Under the pieces are notes generated by a model that saw only the letters and a list, made by a program, of their open reading frames with translations, did not search any database and was not told the DNA's origin. Of a stretch of 54,197 nucleotides of DNA, positions 1 to 8,287 are shown one piece after another. Position 1 is the stretch's first letter, and each line of letters opens with the position of its first letter. Origin of the DNA: Flavobacteriales bacterium (GTDB taxonomy: Bacteria; Bacteroidota; Bacteroidia; Flavobacteriales_D; Sanyastnellaceae); NCBI GenBank assembly GCA_027491215.1, contig JAIXWP010000074.1, positions 1 through 54,197 of the forward strand. The letters run 5' to 3'. Both the position numbers and the translations under genes were made by a program.

Positions 1-2
1 AT

Positions 3-170
3 TCAAAAGGGAATAAAATTCAATCCTTCCGATACTTTTTTGGAATTGACACTTCGGAAAAATACATCAACTATCCCATAAGAGTTATGCTATTTGGTGT
101 GGATCATGATGGATCGACGTTATGTGACGCTAAGAATACAATTCTTGAAAGAAATATTCCTCCTCGGTAA
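3..170 (+). CDS. C-terminal fragment of unknown protein (gene begins before the window)
   Basis: An open frame runs without a stop from base 3 to a TAA at 168-170, giving 55 residues that end in ILERNIPPR. It carries no motif I recognise. The other two forward frames hit stops early (TAA at 14-16 and at 79-81), so this is the only frame that could carry a gene tail into the window. It is followed by 60 bases and then a membrane protein gene in the same direction. That it is really coding is an inference from frame openness and plausible composition only. Confidence 0.45.
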   Translation, partial: SKGNKIQSFRYFFGIDTSEKYINYPIRVMLFGVDHDGSTLCDAKNTILERNIPPR

Positions 171-230
171 GTATTAAAAATATCAATGTAAAATTCGGTT
201 TGATACTAAATCATTCTGAATATTGCATTG

Positions 231-887
231 ATGATTATAGAGTCAATATCTGGTATTATTCACATGGGTTCGGAAGGGTTAGCCTTGCTTTGTACTGGCA
301 TAGCTTATTTCCTTTCCAAAAATAAAGCGATTGGATTTATTGGACTCTTTCTTCTCGTTGGCTTCACTGTAGATATGCTGACTCATTTCTTACCAGAACA
401 AACCATTTCGACACGTTTAAACCTCATGTTCTATTGTTTGTTCGAGGCCTATTTTTTTCTATTCTATTTATCAATACCACTGGCCCTCACAAAAAAATTC
501 AAGATCATTGCATCAATAGTAATTGCCGCTTGGTGGATCTACACTTCCTTCTTTATTTTATACAAACCTGCCATCAATCACGGTTATCATCCCTATTTTG
601 ACATGCTATATGAAGGAGGTGGAGCGGTGCTTGCTGCCTTATCTCTTTTAAAACTAACACAACGGGACAAAGAAGAAGTGGACCAGTTTTATTTCTGGTC
701 TCTCATTATTCTCTTCTATTACTCATTCTGCATTTTCTACATTCATACGTTCAACGGATTAAAAGCTGTTCAGTCGGTGTGGTATATCTCCAGATACATC
801 GATGCCTTGGCGTTATTGTCTTATTGTGTCCTGGCCGTTTTTACTGTGATTAGAAAAAGACAACAAAGTCAAAACGAGTTTGCCTAA
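231..887 (+). CDS. hypothetical multi-pass membrane protein
   Basis: This 218-residue protein has about six or seven strongly hydrophobic segments separated by short charged loops, ending in a basic tail (RKRQQSQ). That is typical of an integral inner-membrane protein. I do not recognise a named family; the compact seven-helix look resembles sensor regions of signalling proteins, but no kinase or cyclase domain follows. The start is the ATG at 231, since the only in-frame alternative close upstream is a TTG one codon earlier (228). A strong terminator hairpin 38 bases past the stop suggests it ends its transcription unit. Confidence 0.7.
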   Translation: MIIESISGIIHMGSEGLALLCTGIAYFLSKNKAIGFIGLFLLVGFTVDMLTHFLPEQTISTRLNLMFYCLFEAYFFLFYLSIPLALTKKFKIIASIVIAAWWIYTSFFILYKPAINHGYHPYFDMLYEGGGAVLAALSLLKLTQRDKEEVDQFYFWSLIILFYYSFCIFYIHTFNGLKAVQSVWYISRYIDALALLSYCVLAVFTVIRKRQQSQNEFA

Positions 888-924
888 TTGCACAAAACCG
901 TCCCAATTCTGCACAAAAACACTC

Positions 925-954
925 AAATCCGACCGATGGTCGGATTTTGTTTTT
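925..954 (+). terminator. Rho-independent terminator after the membrane protein gene
   Basis: A perfect 10-bp inverted repeat (AAATCCGACC at 925-934, GGTCGGATTT at 938-947) closes a 3-base loop. It runs into a T-rich tract (945-954, interrupted by one G). It lies 38 bases past the stop at 887, in the right orientation to end transcription of that gene. The A-rich left arm could also let it work in part on the minus strand. Confidence 0.85.
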
Positions 955-984
955 ACAATAAAACCTCCCACAAGATATTTGCCT

Positions 985-1165
985 CAACACTTGATAACTA
1001 ATGTCCTGATAAAGGAATTCTTTGCGGTTTGGAAACATATAAGAGTCCCCGTGATTAAAAATTTTGTGCTGAGTGGGTAACGACCCATTCGACACTCAAC
1101 TAGACTCAATACTTAAAGGACAACTAGGGCGGAGCTTCTGATAACATCAGGGGCTCTTTGCTTTT
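985..1165 (+). ncRNA. candidate structured small RNA in the gap before sucB
   Basis: The 395-base gap 888-1282 has no convincing ORF. Between its two terminators lies a stretch with nested pairing potential. TGTCCT (1002-1007) can pair with AGGACA (1117-1122). GAGTGGGT can pair with ACCCATTC in a hairpin near 1070-1090, and TGAGTG can alternatively pair with CACTCA just downstream, so the two folds compete. The stretch ends in a strong terminator hairpin (1131-1165). A -7-like GATATTTG at 973-980 sits at a plausible distance for a start near 985. It is not a family I recognise. The 5' end is a guess, and it could equally be a 5' leader or attenuator related to sucB. Confidence 0.35.
1131..1165 (+). 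terminator. Rho-independent terminator upstream of sucB
   Basis: GGAGCTTCTGAT (1131-1142) pairs with ATCAGGGGCTCT (1146-1157) across a 3-base AAC loop. This gives a 12-bp stem that includes three G-U pairs. A TTTGCTTTT tract follows immediately. It lies 118 bases before sucB and about 180 bases after the previous terminator, so it should end a separate short transcript, or attenuate a longer one reading towards sucB. Confidence 0.7.
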
Positions 1166-1282
1166 AGGCCTCAACGATTCACTTTATTTATTTAATAAAA
1201 AACATAAATAGGTCAATAAATGTTGTGATTTGCATTGATTTTCGTTGCAGTTTTGCGCGTAGAATCAAAAAAGACGCAGATT

Positions 1283-2542
1283 ATGCCAAAAATTGATATG
1301 AAAGTGCCTAGTCCAGGCGAATCCATCAGCGAAGTTCAAATCGCCACATGGTTAGTAAAAGACGGTGATTACGTGACCAATGGTCAGACGATTGCCGAAG
1401 TAGATTCGGACAAGGCCACCCTTGAATTACCCGCAGAAGCTTCCGGCACCATCACACTGAAGGCGGCCGCAGGTGACACCGTAGCGGTAGGTCAAGTGGT
1501 ATGTATCATCGACACAGATGCTGCGGCTCCAGCAGCGACCGCAGCCGCACCAGCAGCGGCGAAAGCTGAACCTAAAAAAGAAGAGAAACCAGCAGCAGCT
1601 CCTGCGCCCGCAGCGGCTCCTAGCCCATTCCCTGCTTCTTCAAACGCTGCAGGTCACCCATCACCTTCGGCAGCGAAAATGATGGCGGAAAATAATATCT
1701 CAGCTCAACAAGTTTCAGCAACAGGCGTAGGCGGACGCATCACTAAATCAGATGTTGTAGCTGCTATGTCACGCGGATATGATACTGCTTCTGTTCAACA
1801 ATGGGGCGGTTCACGCGAAGAACGTCGTGAAAAAATGACCATGCTTCGCAAAAAGGTAGCAGAGCGTCTTGTATCAGTGAAAAATACTACGGCAATGTTG
1901 ACCACCTTCAATGAGGTCAACATGAAGCCAATCATGGATCTACGTGCTAAATACAAAGATGTATTCAAAGAGAAACATCAAGTAGGTCTTGGATTCATGT
2001 CCTTCTTCACGAAGGCTGTGTGTGAGGCACTTCATCATTTCCCTGCAGTAAATGCTCGCATTGAAGGAACAGAAATCGTTTATAATGATTTCTGTGATGT
2101 GGGAGTAGCAGTAAGCACTCCAAAAGGATTGATGGTTCCAATCATGAGAAACGCTGAAACGTTGTCTTTGGCACAAATTGAAAAAACAATCGGTGATTTA
2201 GCGAAAAAGGCTCGCGAAGGAAAGATCACTGTTGACGATATGACGGGAGGAACGTTCACCATTACCAATGGTGGGGTATTCGGATCAATGTTATCTACTC
2301 CTATCATCAACCCTCCGCAGAGCGCTATTTTGGGAATGCACAACATCGTTGAGCGCCCAGTAGCAGAAAACGGACAAGTAGTTATTAGACCGATTATGTA
2401 TGTAGCATTGAGCTATGACCATAGAATTATTGACGGACGTGAAAGTGTAGGCTTCTTGGTTAAGGTAAAAGACATGTTAGAACACCCAGAAAGACTTTTA
2501 TTCGGCGGAAAAACTGCCGAAGAAATTCTTCTTGGTTTATAA
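1283..2542 (+). CDS. sucB: 2-oxoglutarate dehydrogenase E2 (dihydrolipoyllysine succinyltransferase)
   Basis: E2 core of the 2-oxoglutarate dehydrogenase complex, which transfers succinyl from lipoamide to CoA in the TCA cycle. The 419-residue protein shows the standard order. A lipoyl domain covers residues 1-75, with the lipoylated lysine K44 in DSDKA. A long Ala/Pro-rich linker follows, then a peripheral-subunit-binding domain (about 125-165) and a catalytic domain ending in the HxxxDG motif (H380, D384). The ATG at 1283 is chosen because the lipoyl domain begins there; an upstream in-frame codon at 1235 would add 16 residues of no known use. A weak -7-like CAGTTTTG (1248-1255) lies just upstream. 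The E1 gene is not in the window. A pyruvate or branched-chain E2 is less likely because there is only one lipoyl domain and the motif is DSDKA. Confidence 0.93.
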   Translation: MPKIDMKVPSPGESISEVQIATWLVKDGDYVTNGQTIAEVDSDKATLELPAEASGTITLKAAAGDTVAVGQVVCIIDTDAAAPAATAAAPAAAKAEPKKEEKPAAAPAPAAAPSPFPASSNAAGHPSPSAAKMMAENNISAQQVSATGVGGRITKSDVVAAMSRGYDTASVQQWGGSREERREKMTMLRKKVAERLVSVKNTTAMLTTFNEVNMKPIMDLRAKYKDVFKEKHQVGLGFMSFFTKAVCEALHHFPAVNARIEGTEIVYNDFCDVGVAVSTPKGLMVPIMRNAETLSLAQIEKTIGDLAKKAREGKITVDDMTGGTFTITNGGVFGSMLSTPIINPPQSAILGMHNIVERPVAENGQVVIRPIMYVALSYDHRIIDGRESVGFLVKVKDMLEHPERLLFGGKTAEEILLGL

Positions 2543-2569
2543 TATTTAAAAGTTCTTTAAATAAAGTAC

Positions 2570-2598
2570 TTGTTATCTGCCAGAGGCTTCTAATTTTG
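2570..2598 (+). promoter_or_regulatory. Bacteroidota-type promoter of the nuo operon
   Basis: TAATTTTG at 2591-2598 is an exact match to the Bacteroidota -7 consensus TAnnTTTG. TTG at 2570-2572 lies 18 bases upstream at the expected -33 position. Transcription would start near 2605, about 26 bases before the nuoA ATG. It sits in the only real gap between sucB and the 14-gene operon, so it likely drives the whole operon. Confidence 0.7.
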
Positions 2599-2630
2599 CG
2601 TCGCTTTAACCAACTAAAGCAAAAAACCGC

Positions 2631-3008
2631 ATGGAAGCAAATCAATCGCACCTTTGGGAATACCTTCCCGTAGTTGTAATGGCCGCAGTGGCACTAGGTT
2701 TTGTAATTACCACTTTGGTAGTTACGCACTTATTGGGACCCAACCGTAAAACGAAAGTGAAAAGTGAAGCTTTCGAATGCGGAATTGAATCGCAAGGAAA
2801 CGCGCGTAGCCCTTTCTCAATTAAGTATTTTCTCGTAGCAATCCTCTTTGTTTTATTCGATGTTGAAGTCATCTTCATGTATCCTTGGGCAGTGAATTTC
2901 CGCGAATTGGGCCTATTTGGTCTATTGGAAATGTTCACATTCATGGGATTGATGGTAGTTGGTCTCGTTTACATCATTCGCAAAGGCGCTTTAAAATGGG
3001 ACGAATAG
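2631..3008 (+). CDS. nuoA: NADH-quinone oxidoreductase subunit A
   Basis: Small membrane subunit of complex I that lies at the junction between the hydrophilic and membrane arms. The 125-residue protein has three hydrophobic helices. The first loop carries the conserved segment KSEAFECGIESQG, containing the cysteine of the quinone-site loop, and the second helix region contains FDVEVIFMYPWA, with its conserved acidic residues. Length and motif order match NuoA. It is the first gene of the nuoA-N operon, 26 bases past the predicted transcription start. Confidence 0.96.
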   Translation: MEANQSHLWEYLPVVVMAAVALGFVITTLVVTHLLGPNRKTKVKSEAFECGIESQGNARSPFSIKYFLVAILFVLFDVEVIFMYPWAVNFRELGLFGLLEMFTFMGLMVVGLVYIIRKGALKWDE

Positions 3009-3062
3009 AACTTCATCAGTAAAATGATGGTTGTTTATATAGTTCAATAAAAGAAAAGAAGC

Positions 3063-3614
3063 ATGGAAAGAAATATTGATATTCACCCAAAACATCAGCC
3101 AGATGGCTTCGAAGGACAAGGTTTCTTCGCTACGTCTTTGGATAAGGCTGTAGGTATGGCTCGTGCCAATTCACTTTGGCCACTTCCTTTCGCAACATCT
3201 TGTTGTGGAATCGAATTCATGGCTACCATGGCATCGCATTATGATTTGGCGCGATTTGGATCAGAGCGTATGAGCTTTTCTCCTCGTCAGGCAGATCTAT
3301 TGATGGTGATGGGAACCATATCTAAAAAGATGGCCCCAATTCTTCGCCAGGTTTATGAGCAAATGGCAGAACCTAAATGGGTTCTTTGCATGGGAGCTTG
3401 TGCATCTAGCGGCGGAATCTTCGATACATACAGTGTTCTTCAAGGAATCGACCGTGTCATTCCAGTAGACGTTTATATCCCAGGTTGTCCTCCAAGACCA
3501 GAACAAGTATTGGACGGTATCTTGAAGATTCAAGAACTCGCTCGCAGCGAAAGCACCCGTCGTCGCGAAAGCCCAGAATACAAAGAAATGCTCGCTTCTT
3601 ACGGCATCGAATAA
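3063..3614 (+). CDS. nuoB: NADH-quinone oxidoreductase subunit B (N2 cluster)
   Basis: Carries the terminal 4Fe-4S cluster N2, which passes electrons to quinone. The ligands are visible: the tandem pair C47-C48 in SCCGIEF, C113 in GACASSGG and C142 in PGCPPRPE. The 183-residue length is normal. The N-terminal stretch, about 25 residues before the conserved region, is variable in the family. It lies 54 bases after nuoA and 14 bases before nuoC in the same operon. Confidence 0.97.
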   Translation: MERNIDIHPKHQPDGFEGQGFFATSLDKAVGMARANSLWPLPFATSCCGIEFMATMASHYDLARFGSERMSFSPRQADLLMVMGTISKKMAPILRQVYEQMAEPKWVLCMGACASSGGIFDTYSVLQGIDRVIPVDVYIPGCPPRPEQVLDGILKIQELARSESTRRRESPEYKEMLASYGIE

Positions 3615-3628
3615 TAATAAGGAAATCC

Positions 3629-4123
3629 ATGAGCGAACTATTAGAACGCATTCAGAATAAACTCAACAATGACCTCAATGGTGTAGTCGTATCCTCACAA
3701 TTGGATTACGACTTTCCTGTTTTTATTGTAGAGAAAGCCAATATTCATCATGTCCTTGAGACATTGAAAAATGATGGTTTCAAATACTTGACTACCATGT
3801 GCGGAATTCACTTTCCCGACAATGCAGGTGGTGAATTTGCTATGATGTATCAATTGCACAGCCTTGAAAGAAATGAGCGCATTCGCGTAAAATGTTTCAT
3901 GTCTGAAAAAGACCTGGACATGCCTACTGCGACTGACCTATGGGCAAGTGCCAATTGGATGGAACGCGAAGCATTTGATTTCTACGGATTCAAGTTCAAA
4001 GGGCATCCAAACCTAAAGCGAATCCTCAACATGGATGAAATGAATTATCATCCATTGAGAAAAGAGTACCCTTTGGAAGATGCATCTCGCCACGACAAAG
4101 AGGATAAATATTTCGGAAGATAA
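3629..4123 (+). CDS. nuoC: NADH-quinone oxidoreductase subunit C (30 kDa type)
   Basis: Peripheral-arm subunit that packs against NuoD near the quinone site. The 164-residue protein ends with the 30-kDa subunit signature: WMEREAFDFYGFKFKGHPNL, then RKEYPLEDASRHDKED. I placed the start at the ATG at 3629 because the open frame upstream only overlaps nuoB in another frame, and MSELLERIQNKL begins a normal NuoC N-terminus. NuoC and NuoD are separate genes here, not fused as in E. coli. Confidence 0.95.
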   Translation: MSELLERIQNKLNNDLNGVVVSSQLDYDFPVFIVEKANIHHVLETLKNDGFKYLTTMCGIHFPDNAGGEFAMMYQLHSLERNERIRVKCFMSEKDLDMPTATDLWASANWMEREAFDFYGFKFKGHPNLKRILNMDEMNYHPLRKEYPLEDASRHDKEDKYFGR

Positions 4124-4146
4124 GTTGGAATAAATAGATTAATACA

Positions 4147-5343
4147 TTGGAAAAAGTAACCACACCCACACCGGAATCTAAGGACTACTCGACCCTCAAT
4201 CTAGGTCCAACCCACCCTGCTACGCACGGTATTTTCCAGAACATCTTGACGATGGATGGAGAAATTATTGTGAAAGCAGAATCCACTATTGGATATATAC
4301 ACCGCGCTTTTGAGAAATTAGCGGAGCGCAGACCATATAATCAAATCACTCCGATTACTGACCGTTTAAATTACTGCTCATCACCTATCAATAATATGGG
4401 ATGGCACATGACGGTTGAAAAATTAATCGGTGCTGAAATTCCAAAGCGCGCACAGTATATGCGTGTTATCATCATGGAACTAGCGCGTATTGCTGATCAC
4501 GTGATTTGCAATACAGTTATCGCTGTAGACTCTGGAGCTCTTTCTGGATTCTTATACATGTTCCAATGGAGAGAAAAAATCTATGAAATTTATGAAGCCA
4601 TTTGCGGCGCTCGTCTCACTACCAACATTGGTCGTGTAGGTGGAATGGAAAGAGATTTTACTCCTGAAATTATTGAGAAAATAAAAGCTTTTGTAAATGA
4701 TTTTCCAAAAGCATTAGACGAATTTGACAGACTCGTAACGCGTAACAGAATCTTCGTTGACCGCACCGTTGGTGCTGGAGCAATCAGTGGCGAAAGAGCA
4801 TTGGAGTACAGCTTCAGTGGACCTAACCTTCGTGCAGCTGGTATCGATTATGATGTTCGTGTAATGAACCCATACTCTTCTTATCAAGACTTTGACTTCA
4901 ACATCCCTGTTGGAACGAGAGGTGATACCTACGACCGTTACATGGTGCGTATGGCTGAGATGAGAGAAAGTTTGAAGATTGTTAAGCAAGCAATAGAAAA
5001 TCTACCGGCTGGTGATTTCCACGCTGATGTTCCAGAGTTTTATCTTCCTGCAAAAGAAGATGTTTACTCTAAAATGGAAGCATTGATCTATCACTTCAAA
5101 ATTGTGATGGGTGAAACCGATGTTCCAAAAGGAGAGGTTTATCACGCTGTGGAAGGTGGAAATGGTGAGTTGGGCTACTACCTCATTAGCGACGGTGGAC
5201 GCACACCATTCCGTTTGCACATGCGCAGACCTTGCTTCATTTTTTACCAAGCATATACAGAAATGATTTCAGGTGGACTTCTTTCAGATGCCATTCTTAC
5301 TATGAGTAGTATGAATGTGATCGCTGGAGAATTAGACGCTTGA
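4147..5343 (+). CDS. nuoD: NADH-quinone oxidoreductase subunit D (49 kDa type), TTG start
   Basis: 49-kDa subunit that forms the quinone-binding cavity together with NuoB. Family landmarks are [12 protein letters not shown] near residues 18-29, [18 protein letters not shown] and the C-terminal segment after [16 protein letters not shown]. Length (398 residues) is normal. The start must be non-ATG: an in-frame TAG at 4135-4137 lies just upstream, and the first in-frame ATG would remove the conserved GPTHPATHG block. TTG at 4147 is the best candidate. No Shine-Dalgarno is visible. The gap to nuoC is 23 bases. Confidence 0.95.
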   Translation: MEKVTTPTPESKDYSTLNLGPTHPATHGIFQNILTMDGEIIVKAESTIGYIHRAFEKLAERRPYNQITPITDRLNYCSSPINNMGWHMTVEKLIGAEIPKRAQYMRVIIMELARIADHVICNTVIAVDSGALSGFLYMFQWREKIYEIYEAICGARLTTNIGRVGGMERDFTPEIIEKIKAFVNDFPKALDEFDRLVTRNRIFVDRTVGAGAISGERALEYSFSGPNLRAAGIDYDVRVMNPYSSYQDFDFNIPVGTRGDTYDRYMVRMAEMRESLKIVKQAIENLPAGDFHADVPEFYLPAKEDVYSKMEALIYHFKIVMGETDVPKGEVYHAVEGGNGELGYYLISDGGRTPFRLHMRRPCFIFYQAYTEMISGGLLSDAILTMSSMNVIAGELDA

Positions 5344-5360
5344 TTTTAAAAATATAAACG

Positions 5361-5888
5361 ATGCAAATCGATCAAAAAAGAGAGATCCGTTTCAGTGATG
5401 AAACAATGGCTACGGTGCAAAAGATCATAAAGCGCTACCCAGAAGGGCGTCAAAAATCTGCATTGATTCCTGTGTTACACATTGCGCAAGCAGAATTCGA
5501 TGGCTGGCTAAGCCCAGCTGTTATGGACTATGTAGCGTCGATTATCGGTATCCAATCTATCGAAGTTTACGAAGTAGCTTCGTTCTATTCGATGTTCAAC
5601 ATGAAACCTGTTGGCAAATGCCTCATCGAAGTTTGTCGCACCAGTTCTTGCTGGTTGATGGGTGCAGAAGATGTTGTAAAACACATCGAGAATAAATTAA
5701 AAATCAAGGATGGTGAAACATCAGCGGATGGTCAATTCACTTTGAAGACCGTGGAGTGTCTTGGTTCATGCGGCACTGCGCCAATGATGCAGGTGGGCGC
5801 TGACTACTATGAGAATCTTACTTTAGAAAAAGTAGATTCACTTCTTGATCAATGGAAAGTAGAAGGTAAACGCAGCAGATATTGCTAA
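5361..5888 (+). CDS. nuoE: NADH-quinone oxidoreductase subunit E (24 kDa type)
   Basis: Carries the 2Fe-2S cluster N1a in the NADH-oxidising module. The four ligands fit the family pattern: C92 and C97 in CRTSSC, and C133 and C137 in CLGSC. The 175-residue protein has the N-terminal helical bundle and C-terminal thioredoxin-like fold of the family. Its presence, with NuoF and NuoG, shows this complex I keeps an NADH-input module, unlike the 11-subunit forms found in some Bacteroidota. It ends 2 bases before nuoF. Confidence 0.96.
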   Translation: MQIDQKREIRFSDETMATVQKIIKRYPEGRQKSALIPVLHIAQAEFDGWLSPAVMDYVASIIGIQSIEVYEVASFYSMFNMKPVGKCLIEVCRTSSCWLMGAEDVVKHIENKLKIKDGETSADGQFTLKTVECLGSCGTAPMMQVGADYYENLTLEKVDSLLDQWKVEGKRSRYC

Positions 5889-5890
5889 TT

Positions 5891-7243
5891 ATGGGAAAGA
5901 AATTATTACTCGAACACATTGATGTACCAGGTATTAATACCCTAAGCGTATATCGTTCAAAAGGCGGTTATACCGCATTGGACAAAGCATTAAAGACAAT
6001 GACACCTGACGCGGTAGTCGAAGAAGTTAAAACTTCTGGTCTACGCGGAAGAGGTGGCGCGGGATTCCCTACAGGAATGAAGTGGAGCTTCCTAGCAAAA
6101 CCAGAAGGTGTGCCTCGCTACGTCGTTTGCAACGCGGACGAATCAGAGCCAGGTACTTTCAAGGATAGATACTTGATGGAAAAAATTCCTCATCTTCTGA
6201 TCGAAGGAATGATCGTATCAGGTTTTGCACTAGGCGCAAAGTCTTCATACATCTATATCCGCGGAGAGTACTTCTATGTAGCACGTATTCTAGAACAAGC
6301 CATTGCCGAGGCATACGAAGCAGGTCTTCTAGGTAAGAATATTCTCAATTCAGGATTCGACCACGATTGCTATGTACAAGTTGGTGCAGGAGCTTATATC
6401 TGTGGAGAAGAAACTGCATTGCTAGAATCACTTGAGGGCAAGCGCGGAAACCCACGTATTAAGCCTCCGTTCCCTGCTGTGGCGGGACTTTATGGCTGTC
6501 CTACAGTTGTAAATAACGTTGAAACCATTGCTGCAGTTGTACCAATCGTAAATATGGGCGGCGCTGCATATGCGGGCATTGGTGTTGGAAAAAGTACTGG
6601 TACAAAATTGATTTCTGCTTCAGGCCACATCAATAAGCCTGGTGTTTATGAAATCGAACTAGGCGTGCCTGTTGAAGAATTTATTTATAGCGATGAATAT
6701 TGCGGAGGTATCAAAGGTGATAGAAAACTTAAAGCAGTTGTTGCTGGTGGTTCTTCTGTTCCAATTCTTCCTGCAGACTTAATATTAAAAACTGCCAATG
6801 GCGAGCCTCGTTTGATGTCTTACGAAAGCCTTGCGGATGGCGGATTTGCTTCAGGCACCATGTTGGGTTCTGGTGGATTCATCGTAATGGATGAAAGCAC
6901 TAGCATCGTAAAAAATCTATACACTTTCACTCGTTTCTATCATCACGAAAGCTGCGGACAATGCAGCCCATGTCGTGAAGGAACCGGATGGATGGAGAAG
7001 ATTCTTCACAAAATCCTTCATGGTCATGGTTCAATTAGCGATGTGGATCTTCTTTGGGACATCCAATCTAAAATTGAAGGAAAAACAATTTGTCCACTTG
7101 GAGATGCTGCTGCATGGCCTGTTGCCAGCGCTATTCGTCACTTCCGTGGAGAATTTGAAGAGTTCGTTAGAAATGGTCACTCGATTAAAGATGTGCGCCA
7201 CTACTATCGTTTGAACGGATTACCAGAACCTGCTTACTCATAA
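5891..7243 (+). CDS. nuoF: NADH-quinone oxidoreductase subunit F (NADH/FMN site)
   Basis: Binds NADH and FMN and carries cluster N3, so it is the electron entry point. The glycine-rich nucleotide motif is GRGGAGFPTG at residues 53-62, followed by NADESEPGTFKDR (81-93) and GAGAYICGEE (165-174). The 4Fe-4S ligands are C355, C358 and C361 in CGQCSPC, plus C401 in ICPLGDA. The ATG at 5891 gives 450 residues; an in-frame TTG three codons upstream would overlap the nuoE stop. Spacing to nuoG is 4 bases. Confidence 0.97.
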   Translation: MGKKLLLEHIDVPGINTLSVYRSKGGYTALDKALKTMTPDAVVEEVKTSGLRGRGGAGFPTGMKWSFLAKPEGVPRYVVCNADESEPGTFKDRYLMEKIPHLLIEGMIVSGFALGAKSSYIYIRGEYFYVARILEQAIAEAYEAGLLGKNILNSGFDHDCYVQVGAGAYICGEETALLESLEGKRGNPRIKPPFPAVAGLYGCPTVVNNVETIAAVVPIVNMGGAAYAGIGVGKSTGTKLISASGHINKPGVYEIELGVPVEEFIYSDEYCGGIKGDRKLKAVVAGGSSVPILPADLILKTANGEPRLMSYESLADGGFASGTMLGSGGFIVMDESTSIVKNLYTFTRFYHHESCGQCSPCREGTGWMEKILHKILHGHGSISDVDLLWDIQSKIEGKTICPLGDAAAWPVASAIRHFRGEFEEFVRNGHSIKDVRHYYRLNGLPEPAYS

Positions 7244-7247
7244 TAAA

Positions 7248-8270
7248 ATGGCAAAAGTTACTATCGACGATGTAACCATTGAAGTTCCAGACGGAACTAC
7301 AATTTTACAAGCAGCAAGAATGATTGGTGGAGATTTAGTACCACCAGCCATGTGCTATTACTCAAAATTGAAAACGAGCGGTGGATATTGCCGCACGTGT
7401 ATCGTGAAGGTAGAACAGGGCTCTGCTAAAGATCCTCGTCCAATGCCTAAGCCTGTGGCTTCTTGCCGTACCACCGTGATGGATGGTATGGTAGTGAGAA
7501 ACATTACTTCACCTGAAGTATTGGAAGCTCGCTCTGGAGTAGTAGAATTCCTATTGATCAATCACCCTCTCGATTGTCCTGTTTGTGACCAAGCAGGAGA
7601 ATGTCACCTTCAGGACCTTGCTTACGAGCACGGTAAAGAAGAAACTCGTTATGAGTTTGAAAGACGTGAGTTCGAACAAATCGATATTGGAGATAAAGTA
7701 CAGCTTCACATGAACCGCTGTATCCTTTGTTACCGTTGTGTGAAAGTTGCTGATCAGCTTACTGATGGCCGTGTTCATGGTGTATTGAACAGAGGAGATG
7801 TTGCAGAAATTTCAACCTACATTCAAAACAGTATCGAGAATGATTTCTCTGGAAACGTAATCGATGTTTGTCCAGTAGGAGCACTAACTGATAAGACATT
7901 CCGCTTTAAAAGCCGCGTTTGGTACACTAAGCCAGTAGACGCACACCGTGATTGTCCGCATTGTACTGGAAAAGTTCGTCTTTGGTACAAAGGCGATGAT
8001 GTACTGCGCGTTACTGCACGTAAAGATAAATATGGTGAAGTTGAAGAATGGATTTGTAACGAATGTCGCTTCGACAAGAAAACTACAAGCGACTGGGTAA
8101 TTGAAGGTCCTTCTAAGGTAGATCGTCACAGTGTTATTTCTGCAAATCATTATGAAAACCTTCGTGTTTTGAAGGCAACAATCGATAGACAGAAAAAAGC
8201 ACTTCCTCATGGCGAAAAAGTTAATCTTGGCCAAGGTGCTCTAGACCCAAATAACATTCACGGAAAATAA
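7248..8270 (+). CDS. nuoG: NADH-quinone oxidoreductase subunit G, short form
   Basis: Fe-S wire of the peripheral arm. At 340 residues it is about half the length of E. coli or Thermus NuoG. It retains the 2Fe-2S ligands (C36, C48, C51, C73), the His-Cys3 cluster (H106, C110, C113, C119) and a 4Fe-4S cluster (C158, C161, C164, C208). It then has two CX2C pairs (C236/C239 and C270/C273). The large molybdopterin-oxidoreductase-like domain is absent. The reading frame ends cleanly and nuoH follows after 17 bases, so this looks like a natural short form rather than a broken gene. I believe short NuoG occurs in other Bacteroidota, but could not check. Confidence 0.93.
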   Translation: MAKVTIDDVTIEVPDGTTILQAARMIGGDLVPPAMCYYSKLKTSGGYCRTCIVKVEQGSAKDPRPMPKPVASCRTTVMDGMVVRNITSPEVLEARSGVVEFLLINHPLDCPVCDQAGECHLQDLAYEHGKEETRYEFERREFEQIDIGDKVQLHMNRCILCYRCVKVADQLTDGRVHGVLNRGDVAEISTYIQNSIENDFSGNVIDVCPVGALTDKTFRFKSRVWYTKPVDAHRDCPHCTGKVRLWYKGDDVLRVTARKDKYGEVEEWICNECRFDKKTTSDWVIEGPSKVDRHSVISANHYENLRVLKATIDRQKKALPHGEKVNLGQGALDPNNIHGK

Positions 8271-8287
8271 TATTGTCACACTAAGAA

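Noticed and set aside
880-1095. ORFs of 66 and 81 codons in the gap before sucB (both strands).
   Set aside because: They run through the terminator hairpin, have no domain or plausible composition, and lie in what looks like a structured non-coding stretch.
1235-1282. Upstream start for sucB adding 16 residues.
   Set aside because: The lipoyl domain begins at the ATG at 1283, and the extra segment overlaps a possible promoter.
7248-8270. nuoG as a frameshifted or truncated gene.
   Set aside because: No remnant of the missing domain follows, nuoH begins after 17 bases, and all cluster ligands are intact.
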